Of a stretch of DNA of 64,000 bases, positions 47,406-60,200 are shown in pieces. The position numbers were made by a program, and so were the translations under genes. The stretch covers positions 8,866,501-8,930,500 of the forward strand of contig NC_091111.1 of NCBI RefSeq assembly GCF_024713975.1, read 5' to 3'. The notes below the pieces were generated by a model. It was not told where the DNA came from. It made no database searches and worked only from the letters and a program-made list of their open reading frames with translations. The stretch's first letter is position 1, and the number at the start of each line of letters is the position of its first letter. This stretch comes from Paralichthys olivaceus (lineage: Eukaryota > Chordata > Actinopteri > Pleuronectiformes > Paralichthyidae).

Positions 47406-50400
47406 CTTGAGTTCAGGGAACAAAGAGTGACAGCAGGAATAACACTTTACCTCTGGGAATGTAAGTTATGTGACAGGCAGTCTCTTCTGGAGATTTGGAT
47501 ATGGCTAAATCACTGTGACAGCCAGTTTGTCATACTTTAAAAAGATGTAGCACCAAAAACACCAGCTGTACTCCTCATTTCTGTAGCGTCTCCTGACAAA
47601 AAAAAAACCCCAGCATGTAACTGCCACGTGTTTTAGCCCAGACATTATACATATACTGTGGCACACAGAGCCAACAGAGGTTTTACTTTCTACTTGTGCA
47701 ACTGCAATTTATCACTACTGCAATAAATTATCAGTATAAATACATCAGTGATTTGGATCATTTCTGATGTCCATCCCAACATTTCTTTTCTAAACTTGAT
47801 TCATCTGCTAATCCTCTCGAAAACTAGATTTATACCCAAAGCAGTTGTTTTCTGGAAATATGCTTTCTGTTAACAGTTAGTTGAGAAGAATTGTAAATAC
47901 CACTGCATGTGCAGTGTGACGCTAGGGCCAGGAGACAGTTGGCTTAGCTTAGTTTAAAGACTAGCTCTCTCCTATATAAGCCCAAAACGACTTGTGTTTC
48001 ACCGTTAACCATACTTCACACCTCTCCTAATAATATGTCATGCAAGGTAAATGAACAGTCCTATTAAATCATACTGCCACGAGCTATTCCCCTTTCCTCC
48101 AGCACATCTCATCACCTATACCTCAAGTAACAAATCTCCCATTCATGTCTGATCCTAGTCTAGAAGTAGCAGCGGCCAAAGCTAAGGTGCAATTCACATT
48201 TTACAAGCGTGAAGCAGACCTTGGTCTTTGCTGCATGTGTCCAAAGTTTCCATATTCCCTCTTTGTATTGATATTTTTGCAAGTAAAGTACCTGCCTAGT
48301 CACCCTGTCTCCTTCATCTTTTGCATGCAACACCTGGTTCACTTTGCCCTCTCACCCTTCTCCCTTCCCCCCATCCTTTTCCTCCTCCACCCACCCATCC
48401 GCCACTATCCCTCCACTCCCAAACACTGCACATCTTTGTGAGATTCAGTGTGACCAGAGTGCTGGTCTTTGTCCAGTTTGGCATTCTTTACATATCTGTG
48501 CAGAGAATCCACAGAGCACCCATCTCTGCAGAGACAGGATGTTGGACAGGCTGATGGACGTGTATGCACATCAGCAGAGAGAATATCCCCAAGAGCAAAA
48601 GATCCAAGATCCTTTCTTTCTTTTTTATTAAACCTTTCCAACCCCTCTGCCTTATCTTAGCGTAAACAAAGACAATGTGTGGAAACTATATACCAGGAAT
48701 GAATCCTGGTTCATTCCATCTGTCTCTGATGATCTTAGCTGCAGAAATCTTGCCTGGACTGTGGAGGTTATTAATGGAACGCATCCTGGTCGATAGTAAT
48801 GTGTCGCCTGTCTGTTGTGTGGACTTCGATCCAGCGCTCTGCCTCATCTATCAGTTTGACAGGATTTGACATTTAAAGCAATTCTTCTACTTTCACCATT
48901 GCTTCCTGTATTTGTGTGTCTTCACAGTTGTTGTGCTCCACCTGTACAGAGTAGAATTTTTTTTTTTCAACTCAGATCTTTGCACTAAATCCCAACTTTA
49001 CACCTCAAACTGAATCAAATTGTGGAGATAAGTCAGGGTTTGTTTTATTAAAGCTAAAGTTAACCAGGGTTGAACTGCCTTACTCACGTGTGTTTCACAG
49101 ACCATAACAACTCATCAGTCACGTGTTATTGTCATTAAGTATCCAAAAGAAAATGCATTTAGCTGACGGGACTTCATGACACAGAAAGCCAAAATCGAAG
49201 TTGCTTGCAGCATATAGCTTGGATAAAGAAATATACTATAGTGTTATGTGTGTAACTTGAGTTTCAAGAAATATTTTTTCACTTTACTTCAGATGTTGAA
49301 TGAATGGGGCAGCTGTTGTAGTAAATGAAAATGAGCCTGACATGATACATTGAAGGATTATCTTCTGTCTGAGAATCTGTCTACCTCATAGTTTACCTGC
49401 TATTTTCCTTGTTTCTCTGTGTCCAGGCTGGGTGACCAGTTCTACAGAGAGGCCATTGAACACTGTCGCAGCTACAATGCCCGACTCTGTGCCGAGCGTA
49501 GTGTGCGCATGCCCTTCCTGGACTCGCAAACGGGTGTGGCACAGAACAACTGCTACATCTGGATGGAAAAGCGCCACCGCCAGCCAGGTGAGGAATGCCG
49601 CAAGGGCTAAAAGAAGTTACTCTTACTTTTCTTAAAGGTTCAGTGTGTCAGATTTAGTGGCATCTAGAGGTGAAATTGCATATTGCAACCAACTGAAAAC
49701 CCCTCGCCTCACCCTTCCCTTTCAAACAAGTAGGAAAACCTACTGTGTCCTCCAGGTATGTTCATGCCCATCTTGCCCAAGGACACTTTGGAATGCAAAC
49801 TGGAGGAACCAGAGATTGAACCACCAACCCTCTGGTTCTTGGATCCTAACCTTTAAAACACCTGACATGAGGGTGGTATCAATCCTCAAATGTTACTATC
49901 AGACAGAAAGTGAACAAGCAATAGAAGACAGGAAATAGAAATGATGGATTATTGACCTCCTTGAATTATAAAAAAGTAAATCAACCCTTCTTGTGCTTTT
50001 GATGATTTATGACTTTACCTTCTATCCTGAGACACGCAGTCAGCATTGAATTTCTTCACATCTGGGTCGCCTGTACGGCCGAAGTGGACGAATCTGCTCT
50101 TCACTGAGAGCCGGACACAAATAGCCTGCTCTCCATCTCATATGCAAAGCCCTTCAGGCCACACCCTATACTTTGTGGCAGACCCAACATTATATGCATG
50201 TATTATGGGTTTATCCCTCCCTTGCTTATACTTGATTTTGTTTCTTTGCTCATGCACTCATTAAAAAAAAAGTATTTTTTCAAGCTAATGGTAGATTATG
50301 ATTGGACACAAGGTCAGACATCAAACTATTCAATTAAGCTAGAGGAAGCCTGGTTTGCTTAAATAGTGGCAATTATTACTTGGAGTTAATATGTGGCCCA

Positions 50401-50429
50401 TCAGACTGAGTTTTAGTATCAAAAGTGTC

Positions 50430-50467
<38 letters not shown>

Positions 50468-50684
50468 AGTTTCAGTGCAGCTTTTTTAAAACAGGCTCGC
50501 CAATAGTAGTTAAAATTCTTCCTGTGTACGTGTTTAAACGTGTGTGTTTGTGTGTGTGAATCCAGGCCAGGCAGCGGGACAGATGTATACCTACCCTGCT
50601 CGATGCTGGAGAAAGAAGAGGCGACTCCACCCTCCTCTGGATCCCCAGCTCCGCCTGTGTGAGCTTCGACTAGGTAAGACAAAC

Positions 50685-50723
<39 letters not shown>

Positions 50724-51191
50724 CCCAGCAGCACATTGACATGCATACACAGTGAAAATCCATGGCCACAGCAGTGCTGACCATGAAATATGGTGCACCC
50801 TCTCGTTTTTGCATTAACGCTATGTTCACTAAAATGCACTTATACAGTATATGTTACGTCTGTGCCCTGGTTTACAGCTGCATGGAGCTTTAGGCGTGCT
50901 GAGTGGCATTTATACTCACTATCTGACCATCTGGCTCTGGTTAGCCCGTCTCTCTCGCCAGGTCTCTAGGTTCATTCTCTCCCCTGAATCAATGCCTCCT
51001 CTCACTGTTCTCTGGCAGCAAACACACACGCACACACACACACACACACAGAAATGCACATGCATAAGCACACAAACACCCCCACACATGACTCTGGCTC
51101 TCCGCTATAACACAGAAGCACCCAAACTGGGCCTCTATAATCATTTATCCATGCGCCATTAGAATGTAAGTGAGTCTTATGAGGTTGAAGC

Positions 51192-51224
<33 letters not shown>

Positions 51225-54200
51225 GTGTTTGTGCATACATACATGCATATATGTGTGTTTCAGGGGATTTTAGCAAAGGAATCCCCCAGGAACCTGATAT
51301 GGGGGGACATATAGGCAGGTCTTTGTTTCTGCTTTGCCACACCATTGTCTCCCCCTTTGCCGTCTTCTAGACGCAATATAATACTCTGAAGTTTTAAGCA
51401 GAGGACAGACTCATTTCAGCTGCAACAAGAAAGGAGAAGAAACTCTCAAGAGCTGCAACCAGCAAACCAAAGCACACAAAGAGAGAGAGAAAACTAGAGA
51501 CACTGTATTTACTGGAAAGCCTTAAACGTAGAAGTCTACAGTTTTGTTTTTCTGAGATCCAATTCTGCAGTTTGGCCCAGATATCTATCATAACACGACA
51601 GAAAAATGTGAGTGCTCCTCTCTTGTGCTTTTGGAAATGCTTTATGTTTATTTAATGCTTCCTGAGCAGAGAGGTCCGAGGTCTGTGTGTGTGTGTGTCC
51701 ATGAAGATACACTGAGGCTCTGTCGCGAGGTAACTTGAAAAAGTTTGAAACCAGAACTCTACTCCTCTGCTTTTTTCTTTTTGCATGTCACAGCTCAAGT
51801 CAGGGGCTGTACCTCAGCAGCCATTTTGCTCTCCTTAGTATCAACTCCTTATTCACTGTAATAAGAGTTTCAAAAGGGTGCAAGCAAATGCATGAGCGAC
51901 ACTGTTTACACACATTTTAAGGACGTTGGTGAGGATGGAGCCAGTCCACTGACGTTTAGATCAAGAGGAAATTAACATTCAGATACATTGTGTGTGTGAG
52001 TGTATCTGGAGTGGAAGATGGTTTTTTTGCTTATTACTTGCAGAGCAGAACATTCAGCTCCACTTATTCTCTCTCTGTTTTGCCCCAGAGAGTCAAAGGA
52101 GAGGTGAGGTTTTTATTTAAAGGGGAATAAGCATGGGTAGGAGGAGGAGGGCAGAAAAAACAGGGGAGAGAAAAGCAAAGGAAAGAGGGTTTTAATGTAA
52201 AAGAGGAGGTGGGAGGGTGTCAGCAGAGAGCAGAGGTGAAGGAGGAGACATGTAGTGTGTATGGTGCGGAGAGGAGGGAGCAGAGGAGACAAAGCGGTAC
52301 AGCAGCTCTGTATTCAATAAGAGTGTCTTACAGCCTCGGCTCATGCGCTCCCCACCCTTCTTGTCACATCCCTGCTTTCACTCTGTATTTATCCGGGTAT
52401 TAGAGTTCAAAGACGAGGACAGAGAGTCGTTGCTGCAGGAAGTTCATCTCCAAGGAAATGAAAAGAGGGAGAGAAAGGAAGATAAAGTAGATTGTAGGAG
52501 AGAGGGAGATATTCAGGCCTACAAGCGATGTTTTTTTAATTTTGGTTCATTATTTCCTTCCTTTGGTTCATTACTATGCACCAGGTGCACCTATTTTTTA
52601 TTGGATGTTGAATCTGGCGGCCTGCCTTGTCACTGTTATTAAACTCTCTTCATTACCCCAAACAGAAGGAGCAGTTACTCTGTGTCCACATTGATGCTCA
52701 TACCTTTTTCTTGCTTTGGTCTTTCATCTACACTTAAGCATCTTGCTGACGCAAACCTGAGCTGTTTGAAACTGCTCTCAACTTAGTATAACTTTAAAAG
52801 TCCTCATCAAGTGATTTGACATAAAGCTGGTTTCTTAATTAGCCTGCTGATAGATAAATATCACATATATGTATGTGATATATAAAAAGTTGTTTTATAT
52901 GCTCTAAATGGCACTAAATAGGAGTTTGAATGCACATGCACAATATTGCACACACACACCTACCAAATCAAATGCCTTTTTTTCTCTCGTCCTCCTCAGA
53001 AGCTGAGCTTGCCCCCAAGCGTGAGGTGCCCCCGGGGGAGGCCACAGCCTTGGAGGCCCTCCTGAGGGGGGACAGCCTGCTGGAGAAAAAGAACAGCATC
53101 TGTAAGGAGGAGGAGACGTTGTTGGAAATACAGGTATTTTATCGGATGTTTTTTGTGTGTCAGACATCGCTAAATCGTGCTTCGTGTTCTGTTAGTAGAT
53201 GAAAACTGTTAGTATGTAACTGGAAAAGTCAAAGTCACTCCTGGTTTAAAGTCTAGATTTCAGGAGAACAGAGTGATCTCACTTTGACCTTCTTTTCTTA
53301 CCTTTTCTGTCCTGTGCGTTTGCCCTCTGTAGAGAGTACTGGATGCAGACGAAAATGGGGACAGTTTCCATGATGAGGACGACTTTGAACTGGATACTCC
53401 GAAGAGAAAGAACAGAAACAGAGGCAAAGTGAGTTTCGGAGACAAAAAGACAGATTTTTATGTGTTTGTGGCATCAAATAGAATAATAACATAATCTCAT
53501 TAACACACAGTGGGTCCAATTTAAAACGATCTCTGTCCACACAAGCGTTTTGGTTTTTATCCGTGTCCATACACATACGGCTGAAAACGCACATCGCGTG
53601 TCCACTTGCGAACATTTTGAATGCCTGTGCCGGTGTTATAGCTTGCCTCCTATGCAGGTAAATAGTTGTATCATTGTAAACTACAGAATTTAACTGCATC
53701 ATAGCAAAGACAACAGGGTCAGAATAGAACATCCGATCAGCAAGCATTTCAGAGTCTACGTCATCATTACCAAGAATCTCAGTTTCTGCCCGTCCAAACT
53801 AAAACGCAGCCCCGGAGATTAAAACAGGGCCAGCAGCTTTTCCACACCTCTTAGTTTTAGCGGCTCTGGACGCTAGGCGTATCCGTAGCAAAGTTGAAAA
53901 CGCAGTTATATAGAGTTGTAGTAATATGTATTTGTTGTTATTTGCTTTCAGCTAAATAACATCATCACGCTACAGCGTTTAAACATCCTAAATGTTTTAA
54001 TGCTCAAACATTGGAGGATTCAAAATCAGATGTATGTTGTTTAATTTCAGAACAGAGGATCAAGTCGCAGGAGGACAGATCCTGTCAACACAGACGACCA
54101 GGACAAACCTTACGTCTGTGACAGTAAGAGAAAAGAGAGCTTGACTCTTTGTACATCATTCTCCATCATGTGTTCAGGTCATGTGTTTGTTTTTACGTGC

Positions 54201-57200
54201 TGCTCAAAGTCTAGAATCACTGTGTCTCTTAAAGCTGAAGGAGGTGGTGTAACTTTTTCTTTACTTGAACCAATTCCTTCATGGTGTATTTTCAGGAAAC
54301 CGTTCTCTACTTGCCTGCTCCAAATTGTTCAGCAAACAGGGAACATCTATCAGACAAGTCATTTTCTCTCTCCTTCCAATGATAGCCCCTCTCCTCCTCT
54401 GTTTCTAAAAGCAGTCCTCTGCAGCATGAAGAAAGACTTTGCTGTTAATCCAGACCTGACTAGCATGCCACTTTAGTACTTGGACAAAATCCCCCGGGAA
54501 TGGATTGCCATGGGGATGCAGTCAGAGACAGCCACACTGACTGAGCCTCGACCAAATGAATCTCATCCTCATTTTATGTCTTGTTCTGTCTTTCCTTTAT
54601 CGTTTGCTTTTGTGTCTTCTCTGTTCCAGATAGATACAAACAAAAGCATAACTCAAAAAAGGCTGAAGAAGGTATCTGACCCTGTCGCCATCTTGTCTCT
54701 CTAGGGGTCTCCATGAACTCTTTATGATTGGCGTTTTTGCTCATAGGTATTTGCTGTGGGAATGGCTTACTGAATGCTAATCCTTTCAAGATATCTAATG
54801 CTTTTTAAATGCTTTGTGCTAGAAAAGGCACCCCCCCCCACAATGCAAGCATTGCATGACACTAACGCTTTTCCATGTGCCTTAATGCTTGCTCATCGCG
54901 AGGCATGCACCAAATGATGCTTCAGCAGCAGCTCGGCTGATGGCGCACTGAGGGATGCATGTTTCCTAGTTCACTCTATAGCTGTGATGTGATCCACGTG
55001 TAGCCATTGCAGAAGTGTTTTTAATGTTATCTTTCGGAAAATTACAATTCCGATGCAATTGGGAAGGAGGAGCGAGAGAGATTGATAAACAGATGAATAG
55101 CTTTCCAGCCTTGTGGTATTTGGTCACCAGTTGAAATGGCTGCATAGTACCACAATAATTCATTAGGTAGATAATCAGAAACTTCTACAATGGCTACAGC
55201 TCTACTGTGCTCACCGTGAAGAATCCTCAACAAATCTAGTACATCTAGATATATAGTCAGTGCAGTTTGGTTTTTAGCAAACAAAGTGCTATAGTGATTA
55301 CAGTGATGATACCATAGTGCAGTAACAACAAGTTAAGTTAACAGTAAAGTTAACTGACAGTAACATTAGCAGTGGAAACAGCAAGCAAAAGTAAGTATTT
55401 GTTAATAATGAGAGCTGATTTGTTTCGTACAACTTGTTGTGTCCTGTCCCTTGTTGTAACACACAGTTAGTATTATAGCTGATAAATCCTTGTGTTCTTA
55501 AGCTTTTGTTCATGTCCGCGTGTAATTGTCTTAGTGTGAATATATGTTTAACACTGACTGTGATTACATGGACACCAATATTCCAACTATTGACCTTACT
55601 CAGAATACGACATTATTTTGATTATGGTGTTAACATGATTTGCGAAAAGAATATTCAATTCATATTTAAATGTTACAGCAAATAGCCTGATAAACTCTCA
55701 TCATTATGCACACTGCGCTCATTACATCTGACTTTATTCCACCAGTTTTAAAACCATTTTAGGTGTTTTCTTTCCAATTTTGCAAAACCTACGAGTCCTT
55801 TCTACTTGTCTTTTTTATTTAAACCCAGGGCATGTGTTGACAAGCATTTGGTAACTGCTTTTTGTCGATTGTTCAAAATGCTGCGAAAACTACAGTAGAA
55901 CATTATAGTGTGATTAGGACGTATGTATGTCAACATAATGCTACTAAGGTTGGAATGCTCCACATGTCTTAATTAGATTATTGGTTATTCCGAGTATCTA
56001 TTCAGGTTAAGGTAATTATTCAGACTATTGTCTTAATCAGATTATAATTGTAATATTGTTGTTCATGTAAGCGTGGTCATTTTCTCTAATCACAAAATCA
56101 CTCAATATAATATAATATAAATATAAGGCAGATCTAATTCTTCTTGTGACATTTCATTTTTTGTGCAACAGCACAAATCTAGTTAGCAATGCAGTTACTT
56201 TTTCCTACAAGTCAAGTCATATGTTTATAACTCTGTTAATAAAGCTGAATGGGGTAAACTATATAGAAGTTTTTAGCTGTGGACACATTGGGGCAGTCAC
56301 AATGATATTGTATACTTGATTTTACAAGTCGCTGATTTTGTTCGTCATCTTGCAAAAAAATCACTTTTCTTTAGAAGGCGTTGAAAAGCTGATTGTGAGC
56401 AGACTCTGAAGTCCACTGTACTCGCTCCTCACAAGGCTTTGCATGTTTTTAATGGATCTCTGATGTCTTATCTCTAGTCTGTGGGAAACGCTACAAGAAC
56501 CGGCCCGGCCTGAGCTACCACTACACCCATACTCACCTGGCAGAGGAGGAGGGCGAGGAGGAGAAAGAAACGGAGATGTCCCCGTCCCCTCCACGGAGCT
56601 CAGACAACCACAAACGTAAGATGCTTCACAGGGCCCTGGAGGTTTTCTGTTAACGCTAGAATGTCTTCATGGTGTTATAAAACCAACAACATCTAATATA
56701 TCCTTGTCTGTTCTTGCCGACAGCTCAGAAGGCCCCAGACGGTTCCATCATCCCCAATGACTACTGCGACTTCTGCCTGGGAGATCAGGACTCCAACAGG
56801 AAGACGGGACAAGCCGAGGAGCTGGTGTCCTGCTCTGACTGTGGACGCTCCGGTGAGTCCCAAACTTTTCCCATTAAAACCTTTGGTTCTTTATTGATGT
56901 CGGCATTCAAACCACAGGTTATAGCTTTGTTTATAGCTTTGTTTTCCTGCCAACCAAATTTCTGGAATGTTGTGCAAATGACGACACCATTCTTAATTAA
57001 GTAATAGTTCAGTATATTGGAAAATACACTAATACGATTTCTTGCCAAGAGTTAGATGGAAAAACTGATACCAATTCCATGGCTGGAAATAGTTGGCTTA
57101 GTTTAGCTTTGCATAAAGACTAGAAATGGAGAAACAGCTCGCCTGGCACTGTCTAAGGGCAACAAGTTTGCCCAACATCTCCTAAATCTCACTACTTAAA

Positions 57201-60200
57201 GGTTCAGTGTGTAGAATTTAGTGACATCTAGTGGTGAAGTTGCATGTTGCAGCTGAATACCCCTCACCTCACCCTCCCCTCCTCCAAACATGAAGACAAC
57301 CTGTGGGAGCATTCAATTCTCATATCAACTCAAAAGGTTTTTAGTTTTTTCCAGTTCAGCTAAAACTGCCTTCACCTAAATCTTGCCGCTGAACCTCTAA
57401 CACATTAATGTCTCTGTGTATTAATTTTCGTTGAATCCATGGAAAAGCATTGAAATTGTAGGTTGGTGATTTAGTAGAAAGTTTTGCATTTATTACAAGT
57501 TAAGATAAGACTAAAATAATCTAAATTAACCCCGACATGGCTTTAGCGCGATATTTAGCATGCAAACATAAAAGTGACATCAATCTTTTTATGTCATTCT
57601 CATTAGGAAAGGGTAGGAAAGCTATTTACTTAGTTTCTTTTCTTTAATTTGTGTCTACTGTGCATCTCATTTTTATTTTCTCCTCTCTTACCTCCTTTTA
57701 CCCACAACCTGTTGTTCATGTGTTTTCCTCACTTCCTTGCGATGTTTATCTTTGCTACATGGACATAAAAGTGTTTATCCAATGCAGTTTAAGTTGCTGC
57801 ATATATTTATATATATACATATTTTGGCATACACATTATAAATTATAACTATATCATTATTACACAGTCTAACTCAACCTTTCGCGTTCACCATTGCAGT
57901 GTCTTGAACTTACATGTTGCTACAGTGTCTTTTCAATGGGTTATCAATGAGCCTTATAGACAATTGAGAGCCTACTCACGAAACTTTCCATTTGAAATAA
58001 TATTGATCCATTGTCTCCGCTGCTTGCTTCCATCGTGCATGCTTCTCCATGTCAACCTCGTCCATCAGCAAGGGCCTCTCCTTTTTGACGGCGTGCCTTC
58101 ACTCTTTGGTTGCTCAGTTTTCATGCATCACCATATGGCACAGTTGGCTGCTTTTTTTGTTTCCTTTCCCCCTTTTGTTTCTCAGACTATAGTCAAAGCC
58201 ACATTTGCTGGATATCAAAGCATTTCTCCAATCAGCTCAACCAAGAGCAGGGTACACATTTCAGCGGGTGCGATGTTGTTCTTGCTGCGGTGAGAGTGTG
58301 TGGCCTTGTCTGTGTTGCTCTGACACTGATGTTTTCATGGTAGCTGGAAGAGGAGGAGCGAAGAAGGATGGGAGGAAGATGAGTGCTCTCGAAGAATTGT
58401 TCGGCACGGCGTCAGACAGCGAGGCCTCCACTTTTCTTGGCTTTGAAGAAGCAGAGCTGGAAGACATTTTATTATCAGGAGATGATGGTGCTGTGGCTGA
58501 TTGCTGATATCAGGACAGCTTTACTAAAAAATCCTTTTCTGATTAAACCTTTTCTTTGGGGGAATGCTGATGGGCTGAAGGCACAGACTGGACTACAGTG
58601 GCTCACCTGGAAGACACAGGATTATTCTAAAATCCTTCGTTCATGCATAAAGCCCACTTGTTCTTGAAAACTTTTTCTCTCATGGATATAGTTACTTTTT
58701 TACCGCTTTTTTAAAAAGACATTTTCCATTTTTCATAAAATAAGTAAACTTCTTACACTTGACTTTGCTTGCATCAGATTATCAAGATCATAGGTTTAAC
58801 TTCATTGGCTACGTCCTAATTAATTCTGGACTTTTAAGGTTGATAGCAGGCATGGTGGAGTAAATTACATGACTGGCCACTAAGGGAGGGATGAACGTGG
58901 ACTCTTGAGTCACTCCATTGGCTAAAGAGGACAGGTTGCTGAGAGGTAAGAGCCAAATCGGCACTCTATTGCTCCACTCTCGTTCAAGGACTTCTTTCTT
59001 TTGCCCTTCGATGGTGAGTGGAAATGCTTATTGTCAAATTGCCTGCAGCTAGGTGCTTTCCAATAAGACCATAGGCCCATCTATTAATCTATTACTTCCC
59101 AGCTGTAATTCCCCCAGTTTGATTTTAGAGACTATTTGAGGAAGTAGCTTTAACAGCTCTGCATTAAATTCTCCTCAGGCCACCTTTATTCACTCATCGG
59201 AGGCTGATAGGGAGTGTTCATTATTCTGGCTGCTTTCCCAGTCTCGATATAAATCATCTCATCCCTGATTGTGGCTCATTCATGGCTCATTGATATCCCA
59301 TTGATACCGGGGAAGTGCGGATAAGAGTTATTATAAGATGCTGCCGGTACCGCGAGGCTCGAGGGAGGCTATCAAAGGCTTCGACAATAGCTGTAAATGA
59401 TGAGGATATTAAATTTATGCGTTTTCATTTATAGGGAAGATTATAAAACACTAATCGGCCGTTTTTTCCTTCACACACACACAGACACATACACACACAC
59501 AACCCCTTGTGTTTTGTTTTCCCAGTCATACAGTATTATCACTTTTACTTTTGAGGCAAGACTGCCTTTGATATTGAATGTCATCCATCTGAATGGACTG
59601 TCAACACCATGGGTTAACACTTGCAGCTGACAATACTTACGAGTGTTTTCTGAATGAAGGGTGAAATTATGTTTTCTGGGTCTCTCTTATTCATCTCAAC
59701 CAGAGATAAATATTTATCCTGTAACGAAAAGATTTTGAACAGCCTTAAAATCAAATTACAAACTCTTGGCATAGTAGAAAGAGTATTTATTTGTTTCCAT
59801 TCATCTAGAAAACCAAGTCCTGAAACTCTGAAGCAAACAGATACAGCTGCAGATTATATAAATAAGCTTTTTATGCATGACGTAAATGTGTGTCCATCAA
59901 GACGGAGCTTCTGGCAAACGTCTATGAATGGTTACATAAGAAAACACCACTGACTTTGCTTTGTAAACACTTTCATTCCTTCCCTCATCACTGTTCTCGT
60001 CACTCCCCCTCCGTGCCTTTGTAGGTCACCCCACGTGCCTGCAGTTCACCGACAACATGATGCAGGCGGTGAGGACGTACCAGTGGCAGTGCATCGAGTG
60101 CAAGTCGTGCAGCCTCTGTGGAACCTCAGAGAACGATGTATGTATAGCAGGGGAAAGGTTTGGGTGAGATGCCAACGTGGGATGTTATTACAGGTTTCCT

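Noticed and set aside
46562-47423. Cys-Val or Thr-His repeat proteins
   Set aside because: Reading frames through CA/TG microsatellites.
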